Shown: positions 46,127 to 55,705, numbered from the stretch's first letter. The stretch: DNA of 64,000 nt from Mycobacterium paragordonae (GCF_003614435.1 NZ_CP025546.1:4526001-4590000), one strand, 5' to 3'. Translations and numbers: made by a program. Notes: a model not told the origin generated them from the sequence alone.

Positions 46127-48960
46127 GCGAGCACCGGTCCAAACGACCGTTCGTCCCGAGAATGGTTCGCGCCCTTGCTATCCCGATCATCGTCTGTTGG
46201 GCGCTTATCGCCGTGACGACGAACACCTTTGTGCCCCAGGTGGAGAAGGTCGCCGAGGAACTCGCCGGACCGATGGTTCCGCATTACGCGCCCTCACAAC
46301 GGGCGTTGCTGCATATCGGGGAGAAGTTCCACGAATCCGACTCGACCAACCTGACCATGGTCGTGTTCGAGGCCGACCGGCTGTTGGGCGATCAGGACCA
46401 CCACTACTACGACGATTTGATGCTGCGGCTCAAGCGCGACACCGCACACGTGCAATACGTGATGGATCTGTGGGGCAAGCCGTTCACGGCCGCGGGAGCG
46501 CAAAGCGTCGACGGCAAGTGCACCTACGTATTGCTTCGCCTGGCCGGCGACATCGGCCAGATACAAGCCAATGCGTCCGTCAACGCCGTTCGAGACATCA
46601 TCAAGAAGGACCCGCCCCCACCCGGGCTCAAGGTGTACGTCAGCGGCGCTGCTCCGCTCGCGTCGGACACGCTGAGCATCGCGAACGCAAGCCTGAACAA
46701 CGTCACCATCGTGACGATCTTCCTGATCCTGGCGATGCTGCTGCTGGTCTACCGCCGCTTCTCCACCCTGCTGGTGCCGCTGGCGGGGGTGCTGATCGAG
46801 ATGCTGGTCGCCAAAGGCGTCATCTCAACCCTCGGCCACTTCGGCTACATCGAACTGTCATCGTTCGCCGTGAACATCGTGATCGCGCTGACGCTGGGGG
46901 CGGGGACTGACTACGGCATCTTCTTGCTGGGCCGGTATCACGAGGCACGACAAGCCGGCGAAAGCCGGGAGGACGCCTACTACATCGCCTACAAGGGTGT
47001 CGCGCCCATCGTCATCGGCTCGGGGCTGACCATTGCGGGCGCCTGCTACTGCCTGACTTTCGCGCGGCTCAACTACTTCCACACGATGGGGCCGGCCGTA
47101 GCCATCAGCATGCTGTTCACCATCGCGATGGCGATGACGCTGGGGCCGGCCATCTTGACCGTGGGCAGCCTGTTCGGTCTCTTCGATCCGAAATCGAAGG
47201 CAAAGGCCACCCTGTATCGCCGGATCGGGGCGAGCGTGGTGCGTTGGCCAGTGCCGATCCTGGCCGCCAGTTCCGCCGTCGTCATGATCGGGGCGGTCTT
47301 CGTGCCGACCTACCGGCAGAACTACGACGACCGCCAGTACCAGCCGGCCGGTGCCCCCGCCAACCTGGGCTTCGCGGCAGCGGACCGACACTTCCCCAAG
47401 AGCAAGCTGTTCTCCGAAATGCTGATGGTCGAGACGGACCATGACATGCGCAACTCGGCCGATTTCATCTCGCTGGACCGGGTGGCCCGAAGCCTGATCC
47501 GACTGCCGGGAGTCGCGATGGTGCAAAGCATCACCAGACCCATGGGCCGGCCATTGGAACATGCCAAGATCCCCTACCTGTTCACCAGCCAGGGCAGCGG
47601 GAACGGTCAACAGCTCCCGTTCAGCATGCAGCAGAACGCCAACACCGACGAACAGGCCCAGATCCAAACTCACTCTGTCGCGGTGTTACGCAAGGAGATT
47701 GACTTCTTCCAGCAGATGTCGGACCAGCTGCATCAGACGGCGCTCACCGTCGCGGATCTGCAGCAGATCACCGACCAGATGAACTCGCAGATCTCGAACC
47801 TCGACGACTTCTTCCGGCCGATCAAGAGTTACTTCTACTGGGAACGGCACTGCTTCGACATTCCCGTCTGCTGGGCGTTCAGATCGGTGTTCGACGCGCT
47901 CGACAACATCGACAAGCTGGCGGAAGACATCAACGCCGCCAAAGCCTCCATCGAGGCGATCGACCGGATCGTGCCGCAGATCATCACTCAACTCAAACTC
48001 ACCGCAGATGACACCGAGGCGTTGGCCGCACTCCTGGTCAAGTCCTACGGTTCGGCGGACCTGCAGGCTATGCAGACGGATCAGACGTTCAACGACTCGG
48101 TCAACGTCGGCCTGGATTTCGACGCCGCCCGCAGTGACGACTTCTTCTACATTCCCCGGGAAGGGTTCGACAACGAGGACGTCAAAACCGGCATGAAGCT
48201 GCTGATGTCGCCGGACGGGAAGGCCGCGCGGTTCATCGTCACCCACGAAGGCAATGCCATGGGCCCCGAAGGCGTGGAACACGTCGACCAGTTTCCCGGC
48301 GCCATCACCACCATCCTCAAAGAGACCTCGCTGGCCGGCGCGCGGGTCTATATCGGCGGCTCGGGATCCAACGACAAGGACATCAAGGCTTACGCCGCAA
48401 ACGATCTGCTCATCGCGGCGATCGCCGCTTTCGTACTGATCTTCTTGATCATGATGGTGATCACGCGAAGTCTGTTCGCCGCCTTGGTTATTCCCGCCAC
48501 CGTGGCATTCTCCTACGCCGGCGCATTCGGGCTTTCGGTGCTGTTCTGGCAGCATCTCATCGGCCTGCATCTGCATTGGCTGATCTTGCCGCTGACGTTC
48601 ATCATCCTGGTGGCGGTGGGTTCTGACTACAACCTGCTGTTGATCGCGCGCGTCAAGGACGAAGTCCACGCCGGGATCAACACCGGTCTGATCCGCGCGC
48701 TCGGCAGCACCGGCGGTGTCGTCACGTCCGCAGGGCTGGTGTTCGCTTTCACCATGCTGGCGATGCTCAGCAGCGACCTGCGCACCATCGGTCAGATGGG
48801 TTCCACGGTGTGCATCGGCCTGCTGCTCGACACGCTGATCGTGCGTTCGTTCGTAGTGCCTTGCCTCATCAGGATTCTCGGACCGTGGTTCTGGTGGCCG
48901 ACGCTGGTGCGTGCTCGTCCGCTGCGGCAAAGACCGCCCGCCGCTGTGCCCACCCCTTAG
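46123..48960 (+). CDS. MmpL-family RND transporter
   Basis: 945-residue inner-membrane transporter of the MmpL4/MmpL5 type. It has two membrane blocks, each with an N-terminal helix, a periplasmic domain and a helix bundle. Proton-relay Asp-Tyr pairs are in TLGAGTDYGIFLLGRYHEA and ILVAVGSDYNLLLIARVKDE. The second periplasmic region contains a long coiled-coil stretch (LRKEIDFFQQMSDQLHQTALTVADLQQITDQM and on), typical of this subgroup. Position behind mbtA and mmpS suggests siderophore export or recycling. It ends 3 bp before the convergent reductase. Confidence 0.93.
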   Translation: MSEHRSKRPFVPRMVRALAIPIIVCWALIAVTTNTFVPQVEKVAEELAGPMVPHYAPSQRALLHIGEKFHESDSTNLTMVVFEADRLLGDQDHHYYDDLMLRLKRDTAHVQYVMDLWGKPFTAAGAQSVDGKCTYVLLRLAGDIGQIQANASVNAVRDIIKKDPPPPGLKVYVSGAAPLASDTLSIANASLNNVTIVTIFLILAMLLLVYRRFSTLLVPLAGVLIEMLVAKGVISTLGHFGYIELSSFAVNIVIALTLGAGTDYGIFLLGRYHEARQAGESREDAYYIAYKGVAPIVIGSGLTIAGACYCLTFARLNYFHTMGPAVAISMLFTIAMAMTLGPAILTVGSLFGLFDPKSKAKATLYRRIGASVVRWPVPILAASSAVVMIGAVFVPTYRQNYDDRQYQPAGAPANLGFAAADRHFPKSKLFSEMLMVETDHDMRNSADFISLDRVARSLIRLPGVAMVQSITRPMGRPLEHAKIPYLFTSQGSGNGQQLPFSMQQNANTDEQAQIQTHSVAVLRKEIDFFQQMSDQLHQTALTVADLQQITDQMNSQISNLDDFFRPIKSYFYWERHCFDIPVCWAFRSVFDALDNIDKLAEDINAAKASIEAIDRIVPQIITQLKLTADDTEALAALLVKSYGSADLQAMQTDQTFNDSVNVGLDFDAARSDDFFYIPREGFDNEDVKTGMKLLMSPDGKAARFIVTHEGNAMGPEGVEHVDQFPGAITTILKETSLAGARVYIGGSGSNDKDIKAYAANDLLIAAIAAFVLIFLIMMVITRSLFAALVIPATVAFSYAGAFGLSVLFWQHLIGLHLHWLILPLTFIILVAVGSDYNLLLIARVKDEVHAGINTGLIRALGSTGGVVTSAGLVFAFTMLAMLSSDLRTIGQMGSTVCIGLLLDTLIVRSFVVPCLIRILGPWFWWPTLVRARPLRQRPPAAVPTP

Positions 48961-48963
48961 CGT

Positions 48964-49914
48964 CTACCCGCGACCCGAAGGCACCTCGGCAAATCCCGGT
49001 TCACCCCCGTCCACCACCGAGTTGAATCGGTAGCGGGTGTCAAGGCGTTCGCTGATCTCCGCGATCGCGCTCTCGGGTAGCCGGGTCACGTCGAAGTTCT
49101 CGCCGATCCGCGTCGGCGTCACGGAAGCGGTGAGCACCGCGGTGCCTCGTTGGATCCCCCACGCGAGCAGCACTTGGGCCGGAGTTTTGCCGAAATCGTT
49201 TGCGATAGCGACAATTAAAGGATCGTCGAGCACTCGTGGTTCCAGTGCGTGTCCCAGCGAAGCGAAAGCCAGCAGGATGATCCCGTGTCTCGCGCACAAT
49301 TCATGCAGCTCCCACTGCGGGTGATAAGGATGCGATTCCACCTCCACCACCGCCGGCTTGATTCTCGCGGTTTCGAGGATCCGCCGGGTGCCTGCCGAGT
49401 CGATGTCCGAGAGTCCGATGGCCCGCGTAAGTCCGTTTTCCACAAGGGATTCCATCGCGGCCCAGGTCTCCTCCAGCGTGACCCCGTCGTCGTAGATCAC
49501 CGCTCCGTCCGGATCGCGCGGGTCTTGGTCGTCGCCGGGCTGGAATGCGAACGGAGTGTGCATTAGATAGAGATCCACCTGGTCGAGACCGAGCCTGTCG
49601 AGGCTGGCCCGCAGCGCAGGTTCGACCCGCTGCGGCCGATGATTGTTGTTCCACAGCTTTGTGGTCACAAACAATTCATCGCGGCGCACCGTGCCGGGAG
49701 CCAACAACTCCGCGAGGGCCGCACCCACTTCGGCTTCGTTGCGGTACCGTTCAGCGGCATCGAAATGGCGGAAGCCCACGTCAACCGCAGCCTTGACGGC
49801 ATCCCGAGTCTTGGTGTTGTCCGACAGCGACGTCCCGAACCCGAGCGCAGGGATGTCACCGCTTCCGTTGTTCAGCGCAAATCGAAGCTGGTTCAGATCG
49901 CCGTTGGTTGCCAT
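48964..49914 (-). CDS. Aldo/keto reductase
   Basis: 316-residue NADPH-dependent TIM-barrel oxidoreductase. Active-site pattern DAAERYRNEAEVG (Asp and Tyr), Lys in VTTKLWNN, and LDQVDLYLMHTP with the His. The NADPH-binding C terminus has SVTPTRIGENFDV. The ATG at 49914 begins MATNGDLNQLRFALNNG. The frame stays open upstream for 420 bp only because it runs through 84-bp repeats. Substrate unknown; no evident tie to mycobactin. Confidence 0.9.
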   Translation of the reverse strand: MATNGDLNQLRFALNNGSGDIPALGFGTSLSDNTKTRDAVKAAVDVGFRHFDAAERYRNEAEVGAALAELLAPGTVRRDELFVTTKLWNNNHRPQRVEPALRASLDRLGLDQVDLYLMHTPFAFQPGDDQDPRDPDGAVIYDDGVTLEETWAAMESLVENGLTRAIGLSDIDSAGTRRILETARIKPAVVEVESHPYHPQWELHELCARHGIILLAFASLGHALEPRVLDDPLIVAIANDFGKTPAQVLLAWGIQRGTAVLTASVTPTRIGENFDVTRLPESAIAEISERLDTRYRFNSVVDGGEPGFAEVPSGRG

Positions 49915-50480
49915 GATCGGCCGTCCCTTACTGGTTGCAATGTTGAGCTGTCCTGTCCAACACATTTGAGCGGCGTGTGTTGTCACGATGTCTGCAACGT
50001 CACAGCGACCCGCATCGCAGAACCCTTTTGATGCGCGAGAGTCCCCAAAATGCCGGCCGCTGCGGCGTGCCGGCGGCAACACGCGGGCGCTCGCCACGGC
50101 AGGTTCGACGTCACGCGCACGAGAGTCCCCAAAACGTCGGCCGCCGCGGCGTGCCGGCGGCAACACGCGGGCGCTCGCCACGGCAGGTTCGACGTCACGC
50201 GCACGAGAGTCCCCAAAACGCCGGCTGCCGCCGCGTGTCGGCGGCAACACGCGGGCGCTCGCGACGGCAGGTTCGCCGTCACGCGCGCGAGAGTCCCCAA
50301 AATGCCGGCCGCCGCGGCGTGCCGGCGGCAACACGCGGGCGCTCGCGCCAGGAGGTCGAGAGCGGCGGGGCCGGGCGCGTCAGGATCGGCTCAAACAAAG
50401 CTGCCATTGACGAATGTCACCATTTGCGATTGACTCCATCACATGGCGCACATCGCGGTGCGGTCCGAGCGGACGTTCGA
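49915..50480. other. Divergent intergenic region holding tandem repeats
   Basis: 566 bp between the divergent aldo/keto reductase and SDR genes. About 115 bp precede the repeat array and about 120 bp follow it; these outer parts should hold the two promoters. I see no convincing iron box, DosR box or RNA gene. Open frames across the region are periodic and not accepted as genes. Confidence 0.7.
50030..50356. repeat. Four 84-bp tandem repeats (minisatellite)
   Basis: The marker GTCCCCAAAA recurs at 50041, 50125, 50209 and 50293, an exact 84-bp period. Each unit also contains GCCGGCGGCAACACGCGGGCGCTCGC, with one or two changes between units, and the last is cut short near 50356. The period is a multiple of three, so reading frames stay open through it. 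It resembles mycobacterial MIRU/VNTR loci, but I cannot name the family. Confidence 0.9.
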
Positions 50481-51347
50481 ATGATGCTGGGACCATTGGA
50501 CAAGCTGCTGGGCCGGAAGACCCCGAGTCACAGGGCCCTGGCGGTCGTTACGGGCGCGGGCAGCGGTATCGGCGCCGCCTTCGCGGTCGAACTCGGCCGG
50601 CGGGGCGGCAAAGTGGTCTGCAGCGATATCGACGAGGTAGCCGCCCAGCGGACGGTCGATGAACTCACCGCGCACGGTGCCCAAGCCACGCCCGTGCGCT
50701 GCGACGTGTCCCAGGTCGACGACGTGCACGCCCTGGCCGAACAGGCGCAGGAGTGGTTCGGCGCGGCGCCGACTCTGGTGATCAACAATGCCGGCGTCGG
50801 TGCCGGTGGCGAGCCAATCGGCGATGTGCCACTGGACGATTGGGTGCGCACCCTCGGCGTGAACCTGTGGGGACCGATTCACGGTTGTCACGTCTTCACC
50901 CCCATCCTGCGGGAATCAGTTGCGTCCCAGCCGAAGGCGATCATCAACGTCGCCTCGGCGGCAGCATTCGGGGCCGCGCCCGGCATGGCCGCCTACAACG
51001 TCAGCAAGGCCGGGGTGCTCTCGCTGTCCGAGACGCTGGCAGCCGAATTGTCCGGCACCGGAATCAAAGTCACCGTGCTGTGCCCGACCTTCGTCAAGAC
51101 CAACATCGTCGAATCGGGCCTGCAAGCCGGACGCATCAGCGAGGAATCCAGCGCGCTGGCCACCCGACTGATGCGGTGGACCGGATTCTCCGCCGAGAAG
51201 GTCGCGCGAATCTGCCTGGACGCCAACGACCGGGGCGAGCTGTACTGCATGCCCCAACTCGAGGCGAAGCTCGGCTGGAATGTCAAACGCCTTGCACCGG
51301 GCGTATATACGCGCGCGGTCGGTCTGGTGTCGCGCGCCGGGCACTGA
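50481..51347 (+). CDS. Short-chain dehydrogenase/reductase
   Basis: 288 residues with classical SDR features: cofactor site VVTGAGSGIGAAFAVELG, SDID after the second strand (Asp suggests NAD preference), NNAG, catalytic Ser in NVASAAAFG and YNVSK. A C-terminal extension (ELYCMPQLEAKLGWNVKRLAP) occurs in mycobacterial SDRs tied to lipid metabolism. ATG at 50481 or 50484. It is followed 28 bp later by the diiron gene and then a flavin monooxygenase, suggesting one oxidation pathway for a fatty or alicyclic substrate. Confidence 0.88.
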   Translation: MMLGPLDKLLGRKTPSHRALAVVTGAGSGIGAAFAVELGRRGGKVVCSDIDEVAAQRTVDELTAHGAQATPVRCDVSQVDDVHALAEQAQEWFGAAPTLVINNAGVGAGGEPIGDVPLDDWVRTLGVNLWGPIHGCHVFTPILRESVASQPKAIINVASAAAFGAAPGMAAYNVSKAGVLSLSETLAAELSGTGIKVTVLCPTFVKTNIVESGLQAGRISEESSALATRLMRWTGFSAEKVARICLDANDRGELYCMPQLEAKLGWNVKRLAPGVYTRAVGLVSRAGH

Positions 51348-51375
51348 TGCACCCGTCCACCTGAAAGGACACGTT

Positions 51376-52296
51376 GTGGCCATCGAAATGGAAGCCATGC
51401 TCGCCAAGATCAAGGACCGCCAATGGGCGCTCGCCGACATCGATTGGGATGCGCCCGGGGCCGAAACCATCCGCCCCGAGTTCCGGCCCAAGCTCAAGGC
51501 CTTCATGGCCGATCTGTGCTGGATCGAGAACATCGGGGCCCGGGGGTTCGCGGCGCTGTCCAAGAAGGCGCCCAACCCGACCATCGCCGAGATTTACCGG
51601 TATTTCCATGCCGAGGAACAACGGCACGCCAACGCCGAACTCGCGCTGATGAAGCGCTGGGGCATGCTCGAAGACGGCGAGGTCCCCACCCCGAACGTCA
51701 ATATCCGGCTGGCCATCGAGTGGCTGGACACCTTCGCCGACGACATGCCGCTGTCCGTGCTGGGCACCGTGATTCCCATGCTGGAGGTGGCACTGGACGG
51801 GGCGTTACTGAAGTTCCTCCTCGAGACGGTGGAAGACCCGGTGTGTCACCAGGTGTTCGAGAAGATCAACAACGACGAATCCCGGCACATCGCAGTGGAT
51901 TTCGAGGTGCTCGAGATGATCGGTCACGCCACCGCGCGTCGGCTGGCCATCGAGCTCGTCGGGCGCTTCGCGTCACCGGGTCTGATCCTCGGGATGGTCA
52001 TGTACGTGCCGCTGCTCAGCCGGGTCCGTAATGAGATGGCCGGCATGGGGATGGAGCCGGAGCGACTGTTCAATGCGGTCAACCGTTTCAGGCAACTCGG
52101 CGAGCGCGGCACGCGCACTCCGCGGGTGCCCACCTACAAACTGCTCAAGCGGCACGCCTCGTGGGTGGTCAACCCGCGACACCCCTACCAGCTGCTGGCC
52201 AACTCCATGGTGTGGCTGTCGGATTACTATCCCAAGCCGCTGCTGCGGCCGATGCCGAGTTGGTCGCGGGAGCTCACCCACAAGCCGGCGGCCTGA
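51376..52296 (+). CDS. Ferritin-like diiron protein
   Basis: 306 residues, all-helical. Two carboxylate-His motifs, AEEQRHANAE and NDESRHIAVDFE, with further Glu residues (LCWIENIGARG, LEVALDG) complete a four-helix diiron site as in ferritin-like oxygenases. The reaction is unknown. The GTG at 51376 follows GAAAGGA and gives VAIEMEAMLAKIKDRQ; the frame's extension to 51280 overlaps the SDR. It ends 2 bp before the monooxygenase start. Confidence 0.82.
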   Translation: MAIEMEAMLAKIKDRQWALADIDWDAPGAETIRPEFRPKLKAFMADLCWIENIGARGFAALSKKAPNPTIAEIYRYFHAEEQRHANAELALMKRWGMLEDGEVPTPNVNIRLAIEWLDTFADDMPLSVLGTVIPMLEVALDGALLKFLLETVEDPVCHQVFEKINNDESRHIAVDFEVLEMIGHATARRLAIELVGRFASPGLILGMVMYVPLLSRVRNEMAGMGMEPERLFNAVNRFRQLGERGTRTPRVPTYKLLKRHASWVVNPRHPYQLLANSMVWLSDYYPKPLLRPMPSWSRELTHKPAA

Positions 52297-52298
52297 CC

Positions 52299-53780
52299 AT
52301 GGCGGCAATCCACTCCACTCTCATCATCGGCGCGGGTTTCACCGGCCTCGGGGCAGCGATCCGATTGGCCGAGGCCGGCCTGAACGGGCCAGAAGACGTT
52401 GTCATCCTGGAACGTTCGGACCGGGTCGGCGGGACCTGGCGGGACACGCAGTACCCGGGCGCCAGCTGCGACGTCCCGTCGCTGCTGTACTCCTACTCGT
52501 TCGTCAAGAACCCGAAGTGGTCGCGCACCTACTCGCCGGCACCGGAGATCTACCGGCACATCGAGGAGATGGCGAACAAGTTCGACGTCCGCCGCCATAT
52601 CCGGTTCAAGCACGAAGTGACCGGCCTGAGCTTCGACGAGGACGCCGGCGTGTGGACCGCAACAACCAAGAACCGCAAACGCTTTCGGGCACGCACCGTC
52701 GTGCTCGCCTCCGGCCCGCTGTCGGACGCCAGCTTCCCGGCCATCCGCGGCCTGGACAGTTACCAGGGACACAAGATTCACAGCGCCCGGTGGGACTCCG
52801 ACTACGACTTCACCGGCAAGCGGGTGGCCGTGATCGGGACCGGCGCGAGCGCGATTCAGATCATCCCCGAACTGGTGAAGCAGGCCGGCTTCGTCAAAGT
52901 CTTCCAGCGCACGCCCGGCTGGGTGCTGCCGCGGCTGGATGTCGCCACGCCGCCGGCGGTGCAGGCATTGTTCGCGAAAGTCCCTGCCACCCAACAACTT
53001 GCCCGGCAACTGCTGTTCTGGGGCCACGAGGCAACGGCGACGGCGATGGTGTGGAACACCCCGCTTACCTCGGTGGTGGCCCGGCTGGGTCAGGCCCATA
53101 TCCGGGCCCAGGTCAAAGACCCGTGGTTGCGCCGCCAGCTGACGCCCGACTTCGCACCGGGATGCAAGCGCATGCTTGTCTCCAGCGACTATTACCCGGC
53201 CCTGCAGCGCGACAACTGCAAGCTGATCGACTGGCCGATCGCGACGCTGAGCCCGGCCGGGATCCGTACCAGCGACGGCATCGAACATCATCTGGACTGC
53301 ATCGTGTTCGCCACCGGCTACGACGTCCACCTCACCGGGCCGCCGTTTCCGGTCAGCGGCCTCGGTGGCCGGTCCCTGAACGACGAATGGGCCAACGGCG
53401 CAATGGCTTACAAGAGTATCAACGCGCACGGATACCCGAACCTGTTCTTCATGACCGGCCCCAACTCGGGTCCCGGCCACAATTCGCTGCTGGTTTACAT
53501 CGAAGGCCAGCTCGACTATGCGGTACGCGGTATCAGCACCATCCTGGACAACGACCTGCGCTATCTCGATGTGCGGGAAGACGTGCAGCGCCGCCACAAC
53601 GAGCACATCCAACGCCGGCTGACCAAGACGACGTGGATGTCGGGATGCCGTAGTTGGTATCTCACCAAAGACGGGTACAACGGGTCCATGTATCCGGGCA
53701 CCGCGACGCAGTATCTTCGCCAGATGGGCAACTTCCGGCTGGGCCATTACGACGCGGTCACCCGCCGCGTCTGCGCATGA
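52299..53780 (+). CDS. Flavin-containing (Baeyer-Villiger-type) monooxygenase
   Basis: 493 residues. FAD site LIIGAGFTGLGAAIRL, then ERSDRVGGTWRDTQYPGASCDVPS typical of Baeyer-Villiger enzymes, the fingerprint-like YQGHKIHSARW (Tyr where the consensus has Phe), NADPH site VAVIGTGASAIQIIPEL and FATGYDVH. It inserts or adds oxygen to a ketone or similar substrate, possibly one made by the SDR. The stop overlaps the next gene (ATGA). Confidence 0.9.
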   Translation: MAAIHSTLIIGAGFTGLGAAIRLAEAGLNGPEDVVILERSDRVGGTWRDTQYPGASCDVPSLLYSYSFVKNPKWSRTYSPAPEIYRHIEEMANKFDVRRHIRFKHEVTGLSFDEDAGVWTATTKNRKRFRARTVVLASGPLSDASFPAIRGLDSYQGHKIHSARWDSDYDFTGKRVAVIGTGASAIQIIPELVKQAGFVKVFQRTPGWVLPRLDVATPPAVQALFAKVPATQQLARQLLFWGHEATATAMVWNTPLTSVVARLGQAHIRAQVKDPWLRRQLTPDFAPGCKRMLVSSDYYPALQRDNCKLIDWPIATLSPAGIRTSDGIEHHLDCIVFATGYDVHLTGPPFPVSGLGGRSLNDEWANGAMAYKSINAHGYPNLFFMTGPNSGPGHNSLLVYIEGQLDYAVRGISTILDNDLRYLDVREDVQRRHNEHIQRRLTKTTWMSGCRSWYLTKDGYNGSMYPGTATQYLRQMGNFRLGHYDAVTRRVCA

Positions 53781-54688
53781 CATCACCCAGGCCCGAACCC
53801 GGGACGATCGCCAGCGTGCTGCACAACGTGCGGCGTGCCCCGAAGCGCGTGCGGCGCCAGTCACGTGATTTCGTCGAAACGGCTGTCACACAGCTTTTCG
53901 ACGCCGCGGTGCGCCACCCGCAGGGTGCCGCGACGTCCGGCGAGTACCGAATCGAAGAACTGGCCCGACTCGCGGGGACGACGACGCGCAACATCCGGGT
54001 CTACCGTGACCGCGGCCTGTTGCCGCCGCCGCTGCGGGTGGGGCGGATCGCACTGTTCAACGACACTCACCTGACCCGGCTCCGCCTGATCACCTCGATG
54101 CTCGATCGCGGCTACAACATCGCCCACGTCCGGGAGATGCTCAGCGCGTGGGAGGAAGGCAAGAATCTGGGCGACGTCCTGGGCCTGGAAACCGCAATCG
54201 TGGGCACCTGGACCACCGAGAAGTCACAGACCATGCCACTGGCCCAAGCCCGCCAACTCGTCGACGACGCAACCGCTTTCGATCGGCTGGTGGCACTGCA
54301 TGTCATCCGTGTCGACGGCGAGCAGGCCACCGTCACCCGACCCAAGCTCATCGAGGCGTTCAACGAAGTCCGCGGCTACGGCATAAGCATCGACAAGCTC
54401 ATCGACCTGCACGAGCAGATCCTGCCCAAGGTCGACGAGATCAGCGACCTGCTGGTGCGGGCCGGCTTCGAACACGTCGCGGACCGGATCAAGCCTGGCG
54501 AGGCGCTGCCGGCGGACGCGGAAGTCGCCGAGCTGATCACCATGCTGGTCCGCTTCCGCACTCAGGCGGTCGCGACCGTCACCGCGACCCTCGCGTCATC
54601 GATCGAGTCCAACATCGAGACTTTGGTCAGCCGACTGCTGTCGGAATATCTCGAGAAGGCGGCCGAACCCGACGTCAGTGCCCGCTGA
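53777..54688 (+). CDS. MerR-family transcriptional regulator
   Basis: 303 residues. A MerR-type winged helix at about 55-125 (YRIEELARLAGTTTRNIRVYRDRGLLPPPLRVGRIALFNDTHLTRLRLITSMLDRGYNIAHVREML) is followed by a helical effector region of unknown ligand. It is translationally coupled to the monooxygenase and likely regulates the SDR-diiron-monooxygenase operon. Its last 14 bp overlap the convergent desaturase. Confidence 0.88.
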   Translation: MTSPRPEPGTIASVLHNVRRAPKRVRRQSRDFVETAVTQLFDAAVRHPQGAATSGEYRIEELARLAGTTTRNIRVYRDRGLLPPPLRVGRIALFNDTHLTRLRLITSMLDRGYNIAHVREMLSAWEEGKNLGDVLGLETAIVGTWTTEKSQTMPLAQARQLVDDATAFDRLVALHVIRVDGEQATVTRPKLIEAFNEVRGYGISIDKLIDLHEQILPKVDEISDLLVRAGFEHVADRIKPGEALPADAEVAELITMLVRFRTQAVATVTATLASSIESNIETLVSRLLSEYLEKAAEPDVSAR

Positions 54689-55697
54689 GTGTCAGCGTCC
54701 CTTGGGTTTTCAGCACCCGCGCGGCGGTGATCCCCTCGGCCTTGCGCGCCTCCCGGTCCAGATAGCGCTGCTTGGATTCCTCGAACTTCTCCGAGGCCTG
54801 CTCCAGTTCCTTGATCAGCAACGCGAGATCGTCACGCATTCGCGCCGCTTCGCCGGTGAAATCTTCGCGTTCGAAGATCCGCCACTTCTTCAGGACCGGC
54901 ATCACCACTTCCTCGAGGTGAATCCGCGGGTCGTAGACGCCGCCGACCGCGATGACCACCGCCTTGCGCCGGAACTCCGGCACCGTGTATCCGGGCATCT
55001 TGAAGTTGCGCAGAATCCGGTGCACCGACTTCATCGCCTGGTTGGGCGCGATGTCCAGACCGGCTGCGCTGACATCGCGATAGAAGATCATGTGCAGGTT
55101 CTCGTCCGCTGAAACCCGGGCGAGTAGCTGGTTGGCGATGGTGTCGTCGCAGGCCTTGCCGGTGTTGCGGTGCGAGACGCGGGTGGCCAGTTCCTGGAAC
55201 GAGACGTACATGACCGAGTCGAACAGGCTCTGCGCGAACAGGCTGCCCTGCTGGTTCTGGCCGGGGCTGAAGCCGCGGGTGATCTGCTCCATCCGCAGCT
55301 TTTCCAGCTCAACGGGGTCCACCGCGCGGGTCACCACCAGGTAGTCGCGCAGCGCAGTGCTGTGCCGGTTCTCCTCGGCGGTCCACCGGTTGACCCACTG
55401 GCCCCACGCGCCGTCGAGGCTGAAGTTCATGGTGATCTCGCGGTGGTAGGACGGCAGGTTGTCCTCGGTCAGCAGGTTCTGCACCATCGCCACCTGGGCC
55501 ACGTCGGACAGCTGGCTCTGGCCCGGCTCCCAGTCCTGTCCGTCGAGGGCGTAATAGTTCTTGCCGTCGGACCAGGGGATGTAGTCGTGCGGGCTCCATT
55601 CCTTGAACATCGACAGGTGCCGGTTGAGCAGGCGCTCGGCGACGGGCTCAAGTTCTTGCAGCAGTTGCAGATTCGTCAGTTCCTTGGTCACAAGCAT
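54675..55697 (-). CDS. Acyl-ACP desaturase, DesA1-like
   Basis: 340 residues, very similar in pattern to M. tuberculosis DesA1 (Rv0824c): HLSMFKEWSPHDYIPWSDGKNYYALDGQDW, first diiron motif TAEENRHSTALRDYL, second SADENLHMIFYRD, and AVGGVYDPRIHLEEVVMPVLKKWRIFEREDFTG. It introduces double bonds into acyl-ACP chains, as in mycolate precursors. The canonical desA1 lies elsewhere in M. tuberculosis, so this may be a paralogue. It lies 8 bp after the Rv0079-like gene, probably in one DosR-controlled operon. Confidence 0.9.
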   Translation of the reverse strand: MLVTKELTNLQLLQELEPVAERLLNRHLSMFKEWSPHDYIPWSDGKNYYALDGQDWEPGQSQLSDVAQVAMVQNLLTEDNLPSYHREITMNFSLDGAWGQWVNRWTAEENRHSTALRDYLVVTRAVDPVELEKLRMEQITRGFSPGQNQQGSLFAQSLFDSVMYVSFQELATRVSHRNTGKACDDTIANQLLARVSADENLHMIFYRDVSAAGLDIAPNQAMKSVHRILRNFKMPGYTVPEFRRKAVVIAVGGVYDPRIHLEEVVMPVLKKWRIFEREDFTGEAARMRDDLALLIKELEQASEKFEESKQRYLDREARKAEGITAARVLKTQGTLTLSGH

Positions 55698-55705
55698 CTC
55701 CAGGG

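Noticed and set aside
49977..50480. N-terminal extension of the SDR, and the mirror extension of the aldo/keto reductase (to 50334)
   Set aside because: These frames exist only because the 84-bp repeats have a period divisible by three; the peptides are repetitive and the catalytic domains start at 50481 and 49914.
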